The notes beneath the pieces were generated by a model. It ran no database searches, was not told the DNA's origin, and worked only from the letters and a program-made list of their open reading frames with translations. From the NCBI GenBank assembly GCA_025057395.1, contig JANWXU010000034.1:1-33999 (forward strand): 33,999 nt of DNA. The letters are read 5' to 3'. Source of the stretch: Bacteroidia bacterium (GTDB lineage: Bacteria; Bacteroidota; Bacteroidia; J057; JANWXU01). The position numbers were made by a program, and so were the translations under genes. Below, one piece after another: positions 1 through 13,400 of this stretch (its first letter is position 1; each line of letters starts with the position of its first letter).

Positions 1-374
1 ATACCCTTATCTCCTAATGTGATTTTTTTAATATTTAATCTACGGTAAAGGACCAAAAGAATTAAAAAAACACCTATCCCGATTTTAATATAGTCAGTTT
101 TAGTACCTACAAATAAATAACTTCCTAAAATACTACTAGGAATAGCCGTAACCAGAAAAAAAACAATTGGCTTCCACTGTAATTCATTCCTGCCAAAAAA
201 TACTCGAGAAAGATTTCCCCAAAGCTGTGCAATCGTTAAAATAGGAACCGCTGATTTAATGCCTACTAGATAATTTAAGAATGGCAATAAAATCATGGCA
301 CCACCAAAACCTGCAACTCCTGAAATAGTAGCAGCTACAAAAGAAACTATAAACAGAATAAATAATTCAACCAT
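1..374 (-). CDS. TauE/SafE-family membrane permease, 3' end cut by window edge
   Basis: The frame opens at ATG 372-374 and runs off the left edge with no stop, giving about 124 N-terminal residues. They are strongly hydrophobic, with at least three probable membrane helices. The first begins MVELFILFIVSF and is followed by the Gly/Ala-rich segment SGVAGFGGAMILLPFL, which is typical of the TauE/SafE (DUF81) permease family. Family members are inner-membrane transporters linked to export or uptake of sulfite, sulfoacetate or other organic anions; the substrate here cannot be told. The gene lies 57 bases downstream of bioD on the same strand with no visible terminator between them, so co-transcription is possible, although no functional link to biotin is known to me. 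Family assignment is fairly secure; substrate is unknown. Confidence 0.8.
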   Translation of the reverse strand, partial: MVELFILFIVSFVAATISGVAGFGGAMILLPFLNYLVGIKSAVPILTIAQLWGNLSRVFFGRNELQWKPIVFFLVTAIPSSILGSYLFVGTKTDYIKIGIGVFLILLVLYRRLNIKKITLGDKG

Positions 375-431
375 CTTGCACTATAAATAAATTATACTCC
401 CTTACTCGTCAAGCTTACAAAGTGATCATTA

Positions 432-1058
432 TTACGAATCTTTAAGTAGGAAATGATAATCAAAATACTCCCAAAAACAATTTCTTAGGTAAGAAGTTTC
501 AAAACAAGATAGTTGGGGAATATGTCCTAAAATAGGAACCTTGGCATAATGCGCAATAATATCCTTCACGGGTAGGTCTTCATTGCCAGAAAAAACAATT
601 CCTGCAACAGGTAACCTTTGATGCTGAAGTACTTTTACAGTAAGCAGCGTATGATTTATAGTACCAAGGTACATTCCTGCAACTACAATAATAGGCCGCT
701 GAAGTTTTTCAAATAAATCTATCATCAAGTGCTGTTCATTTAAAGGAACTAATAATCCACCGGCGCCTTCAATAATTAAGGGTTCGGTAGTCTGCGGAAA
801 TTGAATTTGTTTTAAGTCTATTAAAGCACCCTCAGCTTGAGCAGCGGAATGAGGAGATTGGGGCAGCAAAAAACAATAACTTTCAGGAAAAACATTTTGT
901 TTACCAATATGGCTAGCAAGAAAATCACTATCTGTGCCTTCTACACTTCCTGTTTGAATAGGTTTCCAGTATTTTGCTTGTAGCCCTAAACATAATATGG
1001 TAGAAACTAGAGTCTTACCTATACCTGTATGGGTACCTGTTACAATCCATTGTTTCAT
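432..1058 (-). CDS. bioD: ATP-dependent dethiobiotin synthetase BioD
   Basis: BioD carries out the penultimate step of biotin synthesis, the ATP- and CO2-dependent ring closure of 7,8-diaminononanoate to dethiobiotin, in the cytoplasm. With the start at 1058 the protein has 208 residues, near the usual 220-240. It has a P-loop GTHTGIGKT at residues 8-16, the KPIQTG motif with the expected active-site lysine at residue 32, and EGAGGLLVPL at 97-106. An in-frame ATG at 1094 would add 12 residues without family similarity. I prefer 1058 because the P-loop then lies at the usual distance from the N-terminus. No other biotin genes are visible. A terminator separates bioD from the giant gene upstream, and the permease gene follows downstream on the same strand. 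Assignment is confident. Confidence 0.93.
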   Translation of the reverse strand: MKQWIVTGTHTGIGKTLVSTILCLGLQAKYWKPIQTGSVEGTDSDFLASHIGKQNVFPESYCFLLPQSPHSAAQAEGALIDLKQIQFPQTTEPLIIEGAGGLLVPLNEQHLMIDLFEKLQRPIIVVAGMYLGTINHTLLTVKVLQHQRLPVAGIVFSGNEDLPVKDIIAHYAKVPILGHIPQLSCFETSYLRNCFWEYFDYHFLLKDS

Positions 1059-1135
1059 TGGTTCTTCATTTGAAATGGAACTAATTTTAATCAAATATTT
1101 TCTAATTCTAATATTCTTTGGAAGGGTAGAAAAAT

Positions 1136-1169
1136 AAAAAAGCGAACTCTCAAAAGAGTTCGCTTTTTT
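1136..1169 (-). terminator. Rho-independent terminator of the giant gene (symmetrical)
   Basis: A perfect 10-bp inverted repeat, AGCGAACTCT (1141-1150) and AGAGTTCGCT (1155-1164), encloses a 4-base loop. It is flanked by an A run on the left and a T run on the right, so it can terminate in both directions. It lies about 20 bases beyond the giant gene's stop codon (1188-1190, minus strand) and upstream of bioD, and should insulate bioD from the 16.7-kb transcript. Confidence 0.9.
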
Positions 1170-1187
1170 ATTCCAAACTAACTAGAA

Positions 1188-1440
1188 TTAATTCACTACA
1201 ATTCGTACATTCTGCTTAGTAGCACCGTCTTGAACTTGCAACAAATACACTCCTGGGCTTGCATTAGATAAATCAATCGGTACAATTAACTTACTACCAG
1301 AAGTGTGATCCACCTCTTGTTCAAATACGAGCTTACCTTGAACATCCCATATATGTAGAAGAACTCGTGGACTCGTAAATTCAGCTGCTTCTACTACAAA
1401 TACCCCATTGTTAGGATTAGGATATACTTGCAGCTCAATT
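1188..1440 (-). other. T9SS type A C-terminal sorting domain of the giant protein
   Basis: The last ~84 residues have the hallmarks of the Por/T9SS type A C-terminal domain: LQVYPNPNNGVFVV at the start, a central IWDVQGKLVFEQEV, the SPGVYLLQV segment, and a terminal basic strand ending KQNVRIVVN. In known T9SS substrates this domain directs passage across the outer membrane and is removed during attachment or release. No T9SS machinery genes are present in the window. Confidence 0.92.
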
Positions 1441-4400
1441 TCAGCTGCTTCTGTACCTTGCTTAGCGGGAAGTGCAAAGTTAACTATATTACTCCACTCG
1501 CTACGTGTGCCACTCGAAGCCGAACAAAGAGCACAATTAGTACGCATAACAACTCCATACTGTGAGCCTGGCATTAGGCCAGTTAGATTCGTAGTAGTAA
1601 CACCAAAGGGTACAAGTATACTGCGCCACGTTGAGGGGTCTTGAGTGGCAGGACCATAACTTAACACATAACATACTCCACTAGTAGTAGGAGCTTGCCA
1701 GCTCACCGTAGCACTTGTAGGAGTAATGTTGGAAACCCTTATAGCAGTAGGCGCTCCACAACTATTCTCCGTACTCGTTTGAATAGTAGTAGGAGTAGAC
1801 CACTGCGAAGTAATGCCTCCACTACAAACTGCTTTTACACTAAACTCGTAATTGGTAGCGGGGCTTAGATTACCAATTGTTACAGGTGAAGTTTGATTGC
1901 CTAGTTCGTTCCAGGTACTAGAACCTACCAACCGATAGCGCAAGTTATAACTTACTGCTCCAGGTATAGCATTCCAGCTTAAAGTCATCGAAGTAGAGGT
2001 AACCGCAGTAGTCGTTATTACAGGGGCAGCCAAAGGAGCAACTTCTACTGTAGTACTGGCTACACACTCTCCTCGTCTTGCCGATATAACATAAGTACCA
2101 GCCGCTAAGCCCCTAAATATACCCGTAGTATTATCAAAGGGTCCATTATTGATCGAATACAAATATTCGCCTTCTGTTCCACCACTTGCAACTACTACAA
2201 TCTCACCACCATTATGCATACAACTAACTGGTGAGTTTCTTTCTACTCCAATTCTAATCGGCGCATTGCAACCACTACTGGTTTGGTGCGTTCTGGGCAT
2301 TGACCAATCAGAAACATTTGATTCACTACATACACTTTGTATTCGAAATTCATAATTCGTACCTGGAGCCAATCCCCTTACTGTAGCCGAATTTAAAGGA
2401 ATACCGCTTATTACCGTCCAATCGGCATTAGAACCTGCCGGCCTATAGCTCAAGTTATAGCCTAGGGCACCTGGAACCGCATCCCAATTCACTGTTACCT
2501 GACTTTGGGAGGTAGCAGGATCCGTACTAAAGCCGGTAATAACAGGAGTACCCAAACTTGCAATACTTATTACTGCAGCTGCAATACAATTACCATCACT
2601 AACTGTAGCTACATATTCACCCGGGGCTAATCCGCTAAAAGTACCCGTTGTATTGGTAATTCCATTTAAGGAGTAACGATAATTACCTGTTCCACCGCTT
2701 GCCCTAAGTGTAACAATAGCATTCCCACCATTGCAACCAATACCACCCAAACGAATAACCTCAAGGCGTAAATCGCCCGTTACTACCACCGTAGCAATAC
2801 CCGAGGTAGAGCCACCTCGACAGCCTGTTGCATCCGTAACCCATAGTAAATTATAGTTCCACGTACCCACGCCTGGAGGTACTACCTCTAAAATATGAGG
2901 AGAAGCAGCAACTCCATTTACTATAATAGGAGTACTATTATTGACTGAATAAGCATAGCTAAATGGTGGAACTCCCTCTAAGGTTACTGTTAAGTTCACT
3001 GGCGAATTTCCACAATTATTAATTGTACCCCCGCTTAATACTGCAGTCGGCGCCTTACCTACTATTACTTTCGTAGAAGCAAACACCGAAGTACAACCAT
3101 TAACAACTGTAGCCACACTATAATCACCTGCAGCACTAGCGGTCACACTTCTTATGGTTGGATTAGGATCAGAAGTAGTAAACCCGTTTGGACCTATCCA
3201 TATGAACTCAATACCCTTCTGTGGATGGGTAGCTGTTAACTTTAAGGAAGCGCCTTCGCAAACCGGACTGCTATTTGCTACTAAAGGTGGCGTAGGACGA
3301 GGTTTTACATTTAGTAAGAAGTTGGCTCCTCGCACTTGGGCACTGCAATTATTAGCATCAATTACCCTATAGGTTTCAAAAAGTAGGCTGCTGTTAGCCT
3401 GTACTAGCGTATCATAAGTGTAGGGTGAAGGCGAATTAGCATCCCCTATTACTCTTGCTACTAGAGTACCATTCACATAATGTGCCCATGTCCATGGTCC
3501 TTTCCCTGTAAAGATGGCACTTAGCCTATAATTTTCACCCTCACAGATAGATGCTTCATTTCCGATAAGGGTAATTGTGGGTCTGGGGTGCACAGTAACC
3601 TCTAGTACTTCATTTATATCCCTACTACACCCTGTTGCGTCGGTAACCTTATCAAATTGATAAGTAGCCGTCTGACGAGGAATCCATGGTAGAGATATAG
3701 TTGCTGGCGAAACAGCATTTTCATCTCCTAGCGTTAGACTCCTTGAAATTCCATTTTCACGGTAAGCTACTTGCCATGGACCTTTACCACTCAATTCAAA
3801 TTCTAGCGGTAAAGATTCACCCTGACAAATACTTTGTGAAACAGTATTCAAAACTGCCTGTGGCAACGGATTTACTCTTACAAAAGCACTTAGTTTAGGA
3901 TCATTTATCGACCAATCACTTGTACAACTATGGTCAGTATTGGTAACCATAATCAGTTGTACAGTAGTACTTACTTGGAGAGGACCCGTATTAATAGTAA
4001 AGGTTCTTTCTCCTATCCCTGTAATTGGCTGCTGAATATTATTCCCTACTTGATAGATTAACTCCCAACGCTCCGTGGGCGAAATATCTTTCACCTTTAC
4101 GGTAAGTTCTGCACTCTTACCAGCACAAACGACCGGCGAACCTGTAATCTCAGCGTCTGGAGTACTATTTACCGTGACAGTAATAGCTCCTCTTGCATCG
4201 CCTTTGCACCCATTTGCGTCAGTTACATCCACCAGTGTATAAACCGTTGTTTCAGTAGGGGCAATAGGTAAGATATAGGGCGATGTATTTATAATCGCTA
4301 CGGAAGGCTGCAGATTTGCTAAGTATCGCACTGCCCAAGGTCCATTTCCTGTTGCTCGTAAGACGAGGAAAGATGAAGTTCCTCGACAAATCGAAAAATT

Positions 4401-7400
4401 AGTACTAACAAAACTAACACTTGGGTTATGCACTACTACGTTTACAGGTACTGCTACAGAAGGACAACCCTCTGCATTAATCGCTCGCACTTCATAAGTT
4501 CCTGCATTATTGGGTGCTGCTACAAAACTTGGATTTGCAACATTAGCAAAGAAGCCATTGGGACCCGTCCACTGGAAGGTGGTTCCTCGAACAGGATGAA
4601 TTGCTAATAATTTTACAGTATCTCCTACACAATAACCTGCAGGAATAGTACCTACACTTGGGGCTGAGGGTTGAGGACGAACACTCACACGAGTATATAT
4701 GGTAGGAGAAGGACAACCTGCTACCTCAATAGTTAAGCTATAAACCCCCGAATCTTGGAAAGTTAAATTAGGACGAAGAGGGTTTTGTTGGGTAGAAGCA
4801 AAGCCGTTAGGTCCTGTCCATAAGTAAGTTGCACCCGGAATAGAAGAGGCTTGCAATTGAAGGGGTGAGCCGAAGCAAGCGGGAGCGCGGAAACCTGCAG
4901 TTGGAGTAATAGGTCTTGGATTTATAACTGCCCTCGTTACCGCAGGTTGTGAGGTACAGCTACCAAGTGTAGCTATTACAGTATAAGTACCACTTTGAAG
5001 AGGACTTGCATTAAACAAGCTAGGATTCTGTTGCGAAGCTGTATAGCCTCCTGGACCAAACCACGTATAACTCGCTCCTTCTACAAAGGTAGCTGTTAAA
5101 TTGAGCGTCTGACCTTCACAGATAGGTCCATTATTACCAGCAAGTATATTTTGAGGCGCACGTGCCACAATAACGTTAGTTGTTGCCGTAGGAGTCACAC
5201 ATGCACCTATAAAAGCTGTCACACTATACGTACCGCTTGCAGAAGTAGTAGCATTTTGAATAAAAGGATTTTGTTCCGTAGAAGAAAATCCGTTAGGACC
5301 TACCCATTGATAAGTAGCCCCTGGAATGGGAGTAGCCGCTAAATTAAGGGTACTTCCTGCACAAACAGGACCATTATTTGTAGCATTTAACACTCCCCTT
5401 ATGGGCGTAATTTGTACTGTAACAGGTACAGCAGAAGCCCTACATTCACCAAAAGCTACAATAACACTATAAGTACCCGCATTCAAAGAAGAAACATTAG
5501 TAATGGTGGGGTTTTGGAGTACTGAGGTGAAGCCTGCTGGTCCACTCCAACTGTAGGTCGCCCCTGGCACGGAAACAGTTAATTGTAGAGTAGCTCCTTC
5601 ACAAAGCGGAGAATTAGAACCTGCTACCACATTCTGCGGCGTTGGATTAACTGTTACTCTCGTTGTAGCAATTGCCGAAGTACAACCATTAGCCACCGCT
5701 GTAACACTGTAAGTACCACTATTCAGGGTTGTAGTATTAGTGATGGTAGGGTTCTGCTCCGTAGAAGTAAACCCAGGACCTGACCAAGAATACGAAGCCC
5801 CTGGTACAAACGTAGTAGTTAAGTTTAATGGCTGACCAGCGCAGAGAGTAATATCACGTCCATTAGTTAGAACTGGTGTACGATTCACTACCACGTTCAC
5901 TGAAGCAACTGGAGTAGTACAACCATTTACTACGGTTATTAAATAGTAAATTCCTGCATCCACAAGACGTATACCTCTTCGTGTTACGGTACTACCTTGT
6001 GCGCTAAACCCATTAGGACCTTGCCATTGATAGGTAGCTCCTGCAATAGGTGTAGCTTGCAAACTCAAGTCTTGACCAGCACACAAAGGACTATTACTAA
6101 GAATTGCTGGCGAATTAGGTACTGGCCTTACAACGATTTCATAAGTAATTGGCGTAAGTAAGCTACAGCCATTCACAATAACATTTAAACTATAAACCCC
6201 CTGGTCTGCAACCGTAATATTATTACGAACCGGATTCTGAAGTGTTGAAGTAAAGTTATTGGGGCCTGTCCAAATGTAGCTCGCTTCACTTACCTCAGTA
6301 GCACTTAAGAGCAAATTTTGTCCACTACAAAGCTCAGGGCCGTTACTAGATACAATAGGTGGCGTAGGAGACGGATTGACAATTACCCTTGTCATCATAG
6401 GTGCGGAAGTACAGCCATTAACTACCGCACGTACACGATAATCGCCGCTCATGTATGTACCTGCCGCTAATTGTGGGTTATGCACTGGAGAAATTACCAC
6501 ATTGCTCTGCGGACCCTCCCATATGTAAGTAGCATTCGGAATTTGGGTAGCTGTAAGGCGTAATTCCGAATTCGCACAAACAGGACTATTACTACCTACT
6601 GATGCGATTACAGGTCGCTGAGTAACCACTACGTTAACTGTTACCGGCGCTGAAACGCAATTTCCTATCGAAACTACTAACGTATAAACCCCTGCATTTC
6701 GACTAGTTGCCGAAGATATTATTGGATTTTGCTCCTGCGAGGTATATCCTCCTGGTCCTCGCCATTGATAGGTAGCACCCGCATAAGTAGGTGCTGACAG
6801 CTGCAATGGGGAGCCTTCACAAACGGGAGAATTAGAGGTAGCTACCACAAAAGTAGGAGCAGGATCTACCGTTACCCTCACAGTACTCGGCTCAGAAGCG
6901 CAGTTACCAAAAGCTGCTACTACACTATAGGTGCCACCATTAGATACACTAACATTAGGAATAACCGGATTTTGCAGGGTAGAGTTAAACGAATTAGGAC
7001 CACTCCACCTGTAAGTAGCTCCGGGAATAAATTCAGCTGTAAGCTGTAATTCTGAACCTGCACAAACTGGAGTATTAGCCCTAGCTCTTGGCGGTTGTGG
7101 TGGAGCAGGATTGACCATCACATCTACTGTAGCTACAGAAGAAGTACATGACCCTATTCTTGCTCTTACACGATACGTACCGGATGCTAGGGTAGTAGCA
7201 TTATAAATAATAGGATTAGGCGAGAAGGCAGTAAAGTTGTTAGGACCCTCCCACATAAAACTTACCCCTGTTTGCAAAGATGCAGCATTTAATTCTAGTT
7301 GCTGCCCCGCGCAAATGGGCTGATTGCTTCCCACAGAAGCAATAATGGGTGTAGGATTAATTACTACATTTAGAGTTGCTTCAGAACTACAAGCTCCATT

Positions 7401-10400
7401 AGTAGCAACTAAGGTATATACACCCTGGTGCGCAGAAATAGTTGCATTAGGAATATCTAGTGTTCTTGGATTACCACTATTACCCGGATGAACTAAATTA
7501 GATGGTGGAACACGCCAGCTATAAGTTACTCCAGGAATAAAGGTACCTGTTAGGCTAAGCGTGTTTCCTTCGCAAATAGGCGCATTAGAAGATATTCGAG
7601 CAGGAGGCGGTGTCTGCTTTACTTCAACTGTTACGTTTGCAACTTCTGAAGTACAGTTCCCGTTTCTAACATAAACCGTGTAATTTCCTGCGTCTGTAGT
7701 TTGTACGTTTACACGCGTCAACTTATTAGCGGATGCAAAAAAGCCTGCAGGACCAGTCCACGTATAAGAACTACCACTGGGGTAATCAAAGGTATTAACT
7801 ATATCCACATTAAAAGATTGCCCTGAACAAGCAGTAACGAAAGAACTTGATAGTACAGGACGTGGAGGCACTGCGCGTATCACTACATTTACTTTTGCTG
7901 GCTCCGATTGACACCCAAACCCATCATTACTGATTGCTCTTACCTCATATTCTCCAGAATTTTCAACTCGGGCATTAGGAATAGAGGGATTTTGCAAGTT
8001 TGAAGTAAAGGGCGCAATGCTATTACTTGTCCATTCATAAGAAACATTTGGAATGGTAGAAGCACTTAAGTTTAGAGTTTGCCCCTCACACAAAGGACCA
8101 TTACTTCCTACTGAGGGTCTAGGCGGAGTTCTACCTATCTGTACCTCTGTTTGTGCCACTGGATAAGTACATCCATTAACTCGAACAGTAAGATAGTAAC
8201 GTCCTGCATTGGCCGTGGTAATATTATGAATTATTGGGTTTTGTAAAGTAGAACTAAAACCATTGGGACCTTCCCATAAATAGCTAGCACCATTAATTAG
8301 CTGAGTTCCTAGCGTTAAACTTTGACCGCTACATGCTTGGTTCGGATTCACATTGATAGTCGGGGGGAAGGGAGCTCCTGGATTAACTACAACTGCTATT
8401 GTACGAGCAGCCGAAGTACAGTTGCCTACAATGGCTTGCAAACTATATATTCCTCCTTCAAAGTCTTGAATTAATGGACGAGAAAAAGTACTTCCTGCGC
8501 CCGAAACACTAAAGCCGTCTGGAGCAGTCCATAGATAAGTAACACCTGGTACGCCTGGTGTAGTAAGAATCAATGTTTGCCCTTGGCAAATAGGGCTATT
8601 AGCTCCCCCCTCGGGCATTTCTGGAATAGGATTAATACGAACAAAAGTAGAAGCTACAGCAGAAGTACAACCATTTACTATGGCTACTGCACTATAAGCA
8701 CCTGCATCAGCAGCGGTTAAACCCAGCCGGATAAATCCTGGTCCTGAGCCTGTTGCCGTGAATCCATTAGGACCCGTCCAGAAGAACGTAGTATTCGGAG
8801 GATAGTTACCTGAAGCAGTTAGATTTAAAGTAGAACCTACACATTTTGGCGAATCATTACCTACTAGGGGAGGATTAGGAATCGGATTAATTACTACCAA
8901 AGAAGTAGTAGGTGGTGAAGTACATCCAGCAACGGTAGCAGTTACGCTATAATTACCTGCTGCTGAGGCTTGAACATTAGAACGTGTGAAAATAGGACCA
9001 CTTCCCTGGGCAATAAATCCATTAGGTCCTACAATACGATAAAAAGCTCCTGGTGCACCTGTTGCGGTGAAGGTAAGAACGTCCCCTATGCACTTGGGAC
9101 TATCATTGAATAGCTGTACGTTCGTCGGAATAGGATTAATAATTACGTTAGTAGTGGCTACTGCCGAGGTACATCCATTTTGTATAGCTTGAAGGCTATA
9201 TGTACCTCCCATATTCTGGGTCACTCCATTACGCCTAAATTCTGGACCCGGACCTTGTACATCAAAACCTAAAGGACCACGCCAACGATAAACAGCGCCT
9301 AGCACACCTGAAGCCGTAAGAGTAAGATTATCGCCTGCACAAATAGGTCCATTATTCTGCGCAAGTGGTAAGGGAGGGGTAGGATTAATCGTTACATCTA
9401 TAGTAAATACCTTAGAGGGACAATCTCCCAGTGTAGCGGTTACACTATATTGGCCCCGATTAGCCATTGTAACATTAGCGATTGTAACTCTTGTGTCTTG
9501 AGTTTGGGCAGCAAAATTATTAGGCCCTACCCATGAATATACTACTCCATTTTGTCCGTTATTAGCAGTAAGTGTTAGAGTTTCACCTACACACTTGGGT
9601 CCATCTTGTCCTAAGTTAATATCTGCAGGAATTGGTTTTACTACAGCAGAAACAAGGGTTCGAGTACTTGCACAGCCCGTAACAGTATTCTGTGCTTCTA
9701 CCCAAAATGCAGTTATTGTATTTACAAGCTGCGGGGAGGTTAATTCATATGGAGCAGTGTTATCACCTGCAAGTGGAACGCCTCCTACCTCTTGTGGATA
9801 CAAGTACATGGCATTCGCTGTATGGGGAGCTGTAGGCACTGCTGTAAAGGTAACCTGCCCTAGGCCACAACGACTCACTTCAGCTACAATAGGAGCACCA
9901 GGGCTAAGATTTACATTAGCAACTCCAGATACCGAAAGCGGACTAGCACATCCCGTTTGAGTATTAAATACATCAAAATAGAAGATAGTAGTAGTAGAAA
10001 CATTTACTGTGAGCCAGTAGGGGCTAGTATTATCTGTTGCAATAGGAGTAGAGCCGGGTACAGCAGTGGAGTATACTCGTATCACGTCTCCAGCAGGGCT
10101 GCCCATCATCACGGTAAAAGTAACTTCACCAGGTCCACAACGACTTACCGTAGCATCAGTTCCTAAAACCCTCGGTAACCCTGGAGAAGGATAAACTGTT
10201 GCAGTCACCAATACTCGATTACTACGGCAAACAGGCGAGGTGTTGGTTTTTACACTCTCTATGTAGTAACTTACTGTTACAGGTACGTTACTTACCGCAA
10301 TAGCAGGAGTAGCAAGTTGACTTGTGCCCGTCACTAAAGGAACTCCTCCTGTTTGGCTAGTATACATTCGAAATTCTGTTCCTGGAATAGTACCCATCGT

Positions 10401-13400
10401 TGCAGTAAATACTACTGGCCCAGAATTACAACGTGTGAGATTAGGTTGTAAGATATTGGGCTCAGAGGGAATATCATTGATAATAGCTGCAACCCCTGTA
10501 CGTGTAGCACTTCGACACCCCGTACTGGAGCTATAGCTTTCGAAATAGTAGGTTTGAGACTGAGACAAATTTTCTGTAGTGTAAGTATAAGGAGGCTGAT
10601 TGATAGTAGCAATCGGTATTCCACCCGTACTAATATCGTAAACATACATAATATCCCCCGCAGGAACACCCGTCAATTGAGCCGATAAGGTAACAACCCC
10701 CGGCCCGCAGCGAGCAACACTTTCGACATTCACAATAGGGGGTGCAGGACTGGGTCGTATAATTGCACGAATAGGGATTCTTTTACTTTTACAGCCTGCA
10801 CTAGTTACTGCTTCTACAAAGAAGGTGGTAGTCGTATTTATGCTAGGTGTACTTAGGATATTATTTACAGCGTCGGCAGTATCTATTGCTGTACCCCCCG
10901 AAGCTTGGGTATACATCAAAAACTGGGTGTTAGCATTAATGCTAAGATTTGAAAAGCTAACTACTCCCGGACCGCATCTTTCAGCTTCAGGGATATTAGG
11001 TTCCGCCGGAACTTCATTAATGATAGCCTGCGCTAGAGCTCTATCGCTACGACAACCCGTTCCAGTGTGTACTGCTTCTACATAGAAGTTGGAAGTAGTT
11101 TCTACGTCTATAGTTAGCTGATAGGGTGCCGTGTTATCTGTTACTAAAATAGGACCTCCACTTGGTTGACTATAAAGCCGCATTTGAGTACCAGCAGGAG
11201 TCTGCATTACAGGCGAGAAACGAATAGTACCTGGGCCACAACGTTCTACATTTTCTACCAGGGGTGTACCTGGTACAGGGAATATAGTTAAAATTACTGG
11301 GGTCCTAGTAGCACTTGTGCATCCCGTAACATTATTCACAGCTTCTATAAAGTAGGTAGAGGTAATTAATACCGGCGTTACTGTTGAGAGCAAATATGGC
11401 TCACTAGTAGCAGGACTGCCTATCAGGTTATTATTAGAATCATATAGTAGTATACTTTGACCTGCGGGTAAGCCCATAGTCGCAGTTATAGTCATTACTG
11501 CACTGCCACAGCGAGATTGGTTAGGTGCACTAGGTGGAGCGGGATTCAAGTTAACCTGCGCAACAGCTGGAAAACGTTCACTAACACAATTATTATCATC
11601 TACTGCCTCAATATAAAAAGTAGTAGGGAAGCCGATGGAAGGAGTGGTCAAATTAGAAGGATTAGTATTTCCTTCAGCAATAGGAGTTCCTCCCGAAGGG
11701 GTAGTATAAAGGCGCAAAACTTTTCCTTGCGGGGTGCCCATGCTAGCTACAAAAGTAACGGTTCCACTACCACATCTTGCAACAGGAGGGGCAAAAGGTG
11801 TGCCAGGTATAGGATTTACAGTTGCCGTAACTTGCAAACATTGACTTGTACATCCGGTAGCTGTATTTACAACCTGTAAGAAGAAGTTGGTAGTAGGATC
11901 ACTCACATTCGCAGAAAGACGATAGGGAGCAGAAACAGTACTATCCACCAGTGTTCCATTACAGTTTCCACTAAACATTCTTATCTTATTACCTTGCGGC
12001 GTTCCCATCGAAGCAAAGAAAGTTACTCTTCCATTTCCACAACGCTGTACATCTTGCGCATTTGGAGCAGCCGGACTTGGATGAATAGTAGCTACTACTT
12101 GGTTCCATTGACTAGCACAGCCTGTAGAGGTATTAAAGCTCTCAATGAAATAGGTAGTAGTAGTAGCAACTGAATTCAAAGTAAGCGTAAAATTAGGAGA
12201 AGTGCCTGTAGCCACAGGGGTAGCTGCGCCCAATTGAGTATATAAGCGTATTTCTGTGCCTGCAGGTGAGCCCATACTTGCTGTAAAGGTAACTATACCC
12301 GCATCACACCGGGACACATTAACAGCATTGGGTACTCCTGGTTCCTGTAGAATAACTGCCCTCGCCTGTACCCGATTAGTATTTACACACTGGGTTACTT
12401 GATTAAATGTCTCTAAAAAGAAAGTAGTAGTTGAATTTATTTGATTGGTAGTAATTGAATAAGGCTGCGGTGCAGGAGTACTTGCAATAATTTGCCCTCC
12501 TGAAGCAGTAGCATATAGCCGTAAAACAATATTTTGTGGGTCGGGGGGCGTACCTTGTAAAATAATACCCGTAAAAGTAACTACTCCTGCGCCGCACCTC
12601 TGAGCCTCGATATTGCCTATGAGATTAGTAGCCGGAGGCGGAATAGGATTATGAGTAGCCACTACTTGCCTACGCGTACTACTTGAGCATCCTGTGCTAG
12701 GATTGAAAGCGTCTATCCAGTAGGTAGTAGTAGAGGTGATAGCAGTTGGAGTCTCCAACTGATAGGGCGAGCTATTATCTACCGCAATAGGAGTATTCGA
12801 ATTGGATGTTTCAAATAAGCGTAACACTGGAGCACTAGGAAAACCCGGCGAAGGTAAAAATGTTACCACTCCATCTCCACACCGAGAAACATCTGAAGCA
12901 ACAGGCGTACCCGGAATAGGATGAATAGTTACTATCACCTGACCACTCACACTAGTACACTGAGTAGCAGTATTTATAGTCCTGGGATAAAAAGTAGTAG
13001 TAGTAGTAACATTGCCCGGCTGCAAGAAGAAGGGCGGATTATTAAATTCAGCAGCTGGGCCAAGGGGAACTCCGCCGCTAGGTAGGGTATACAGTTCTAT
13101 CCTATCTCCTCCCGGAGATCCAAAAGCTACAGTAAAAGTTACCGTGCCCGGTCCGCAGCGTACAGCACCATTGGAAGTAGGGGGAGCAGGTAGAGGATTA
13201 ATAGTAGCTACCACTGAAGTTCTTGGACTTACACAATTCTTTTCAGAAGTTACTTCTAACCAAAACGTAGTGGTTGCCTGAATATTTCCTGTACCTAACC
13301 AATAATCAGGTCCCGTGTTATCACTGCTTATTTCCGTAGTAGCAGCTTGGCTAGCATATAATTTTATCACCTGCCCTGGTGGAGTTCCCATGAAAGCTGT

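Noticed and set aside
1059-1135. Biotin-related operator or riboswitch upstream of bioD
   Set aside because: No clear dyad resembling a BirA/BioR site and no conserved RNA structure was seen; only a near-miss to the -7 motif.
9595-9960. Plus-strand 121-codon open frame opposite the giant gene, and many similar ones between 1.4 and 17.3 kb
   Set aside because: They are antisense to a single intact, strongly repetitive coding frame, show no family motifs and recur because the repeats recur.
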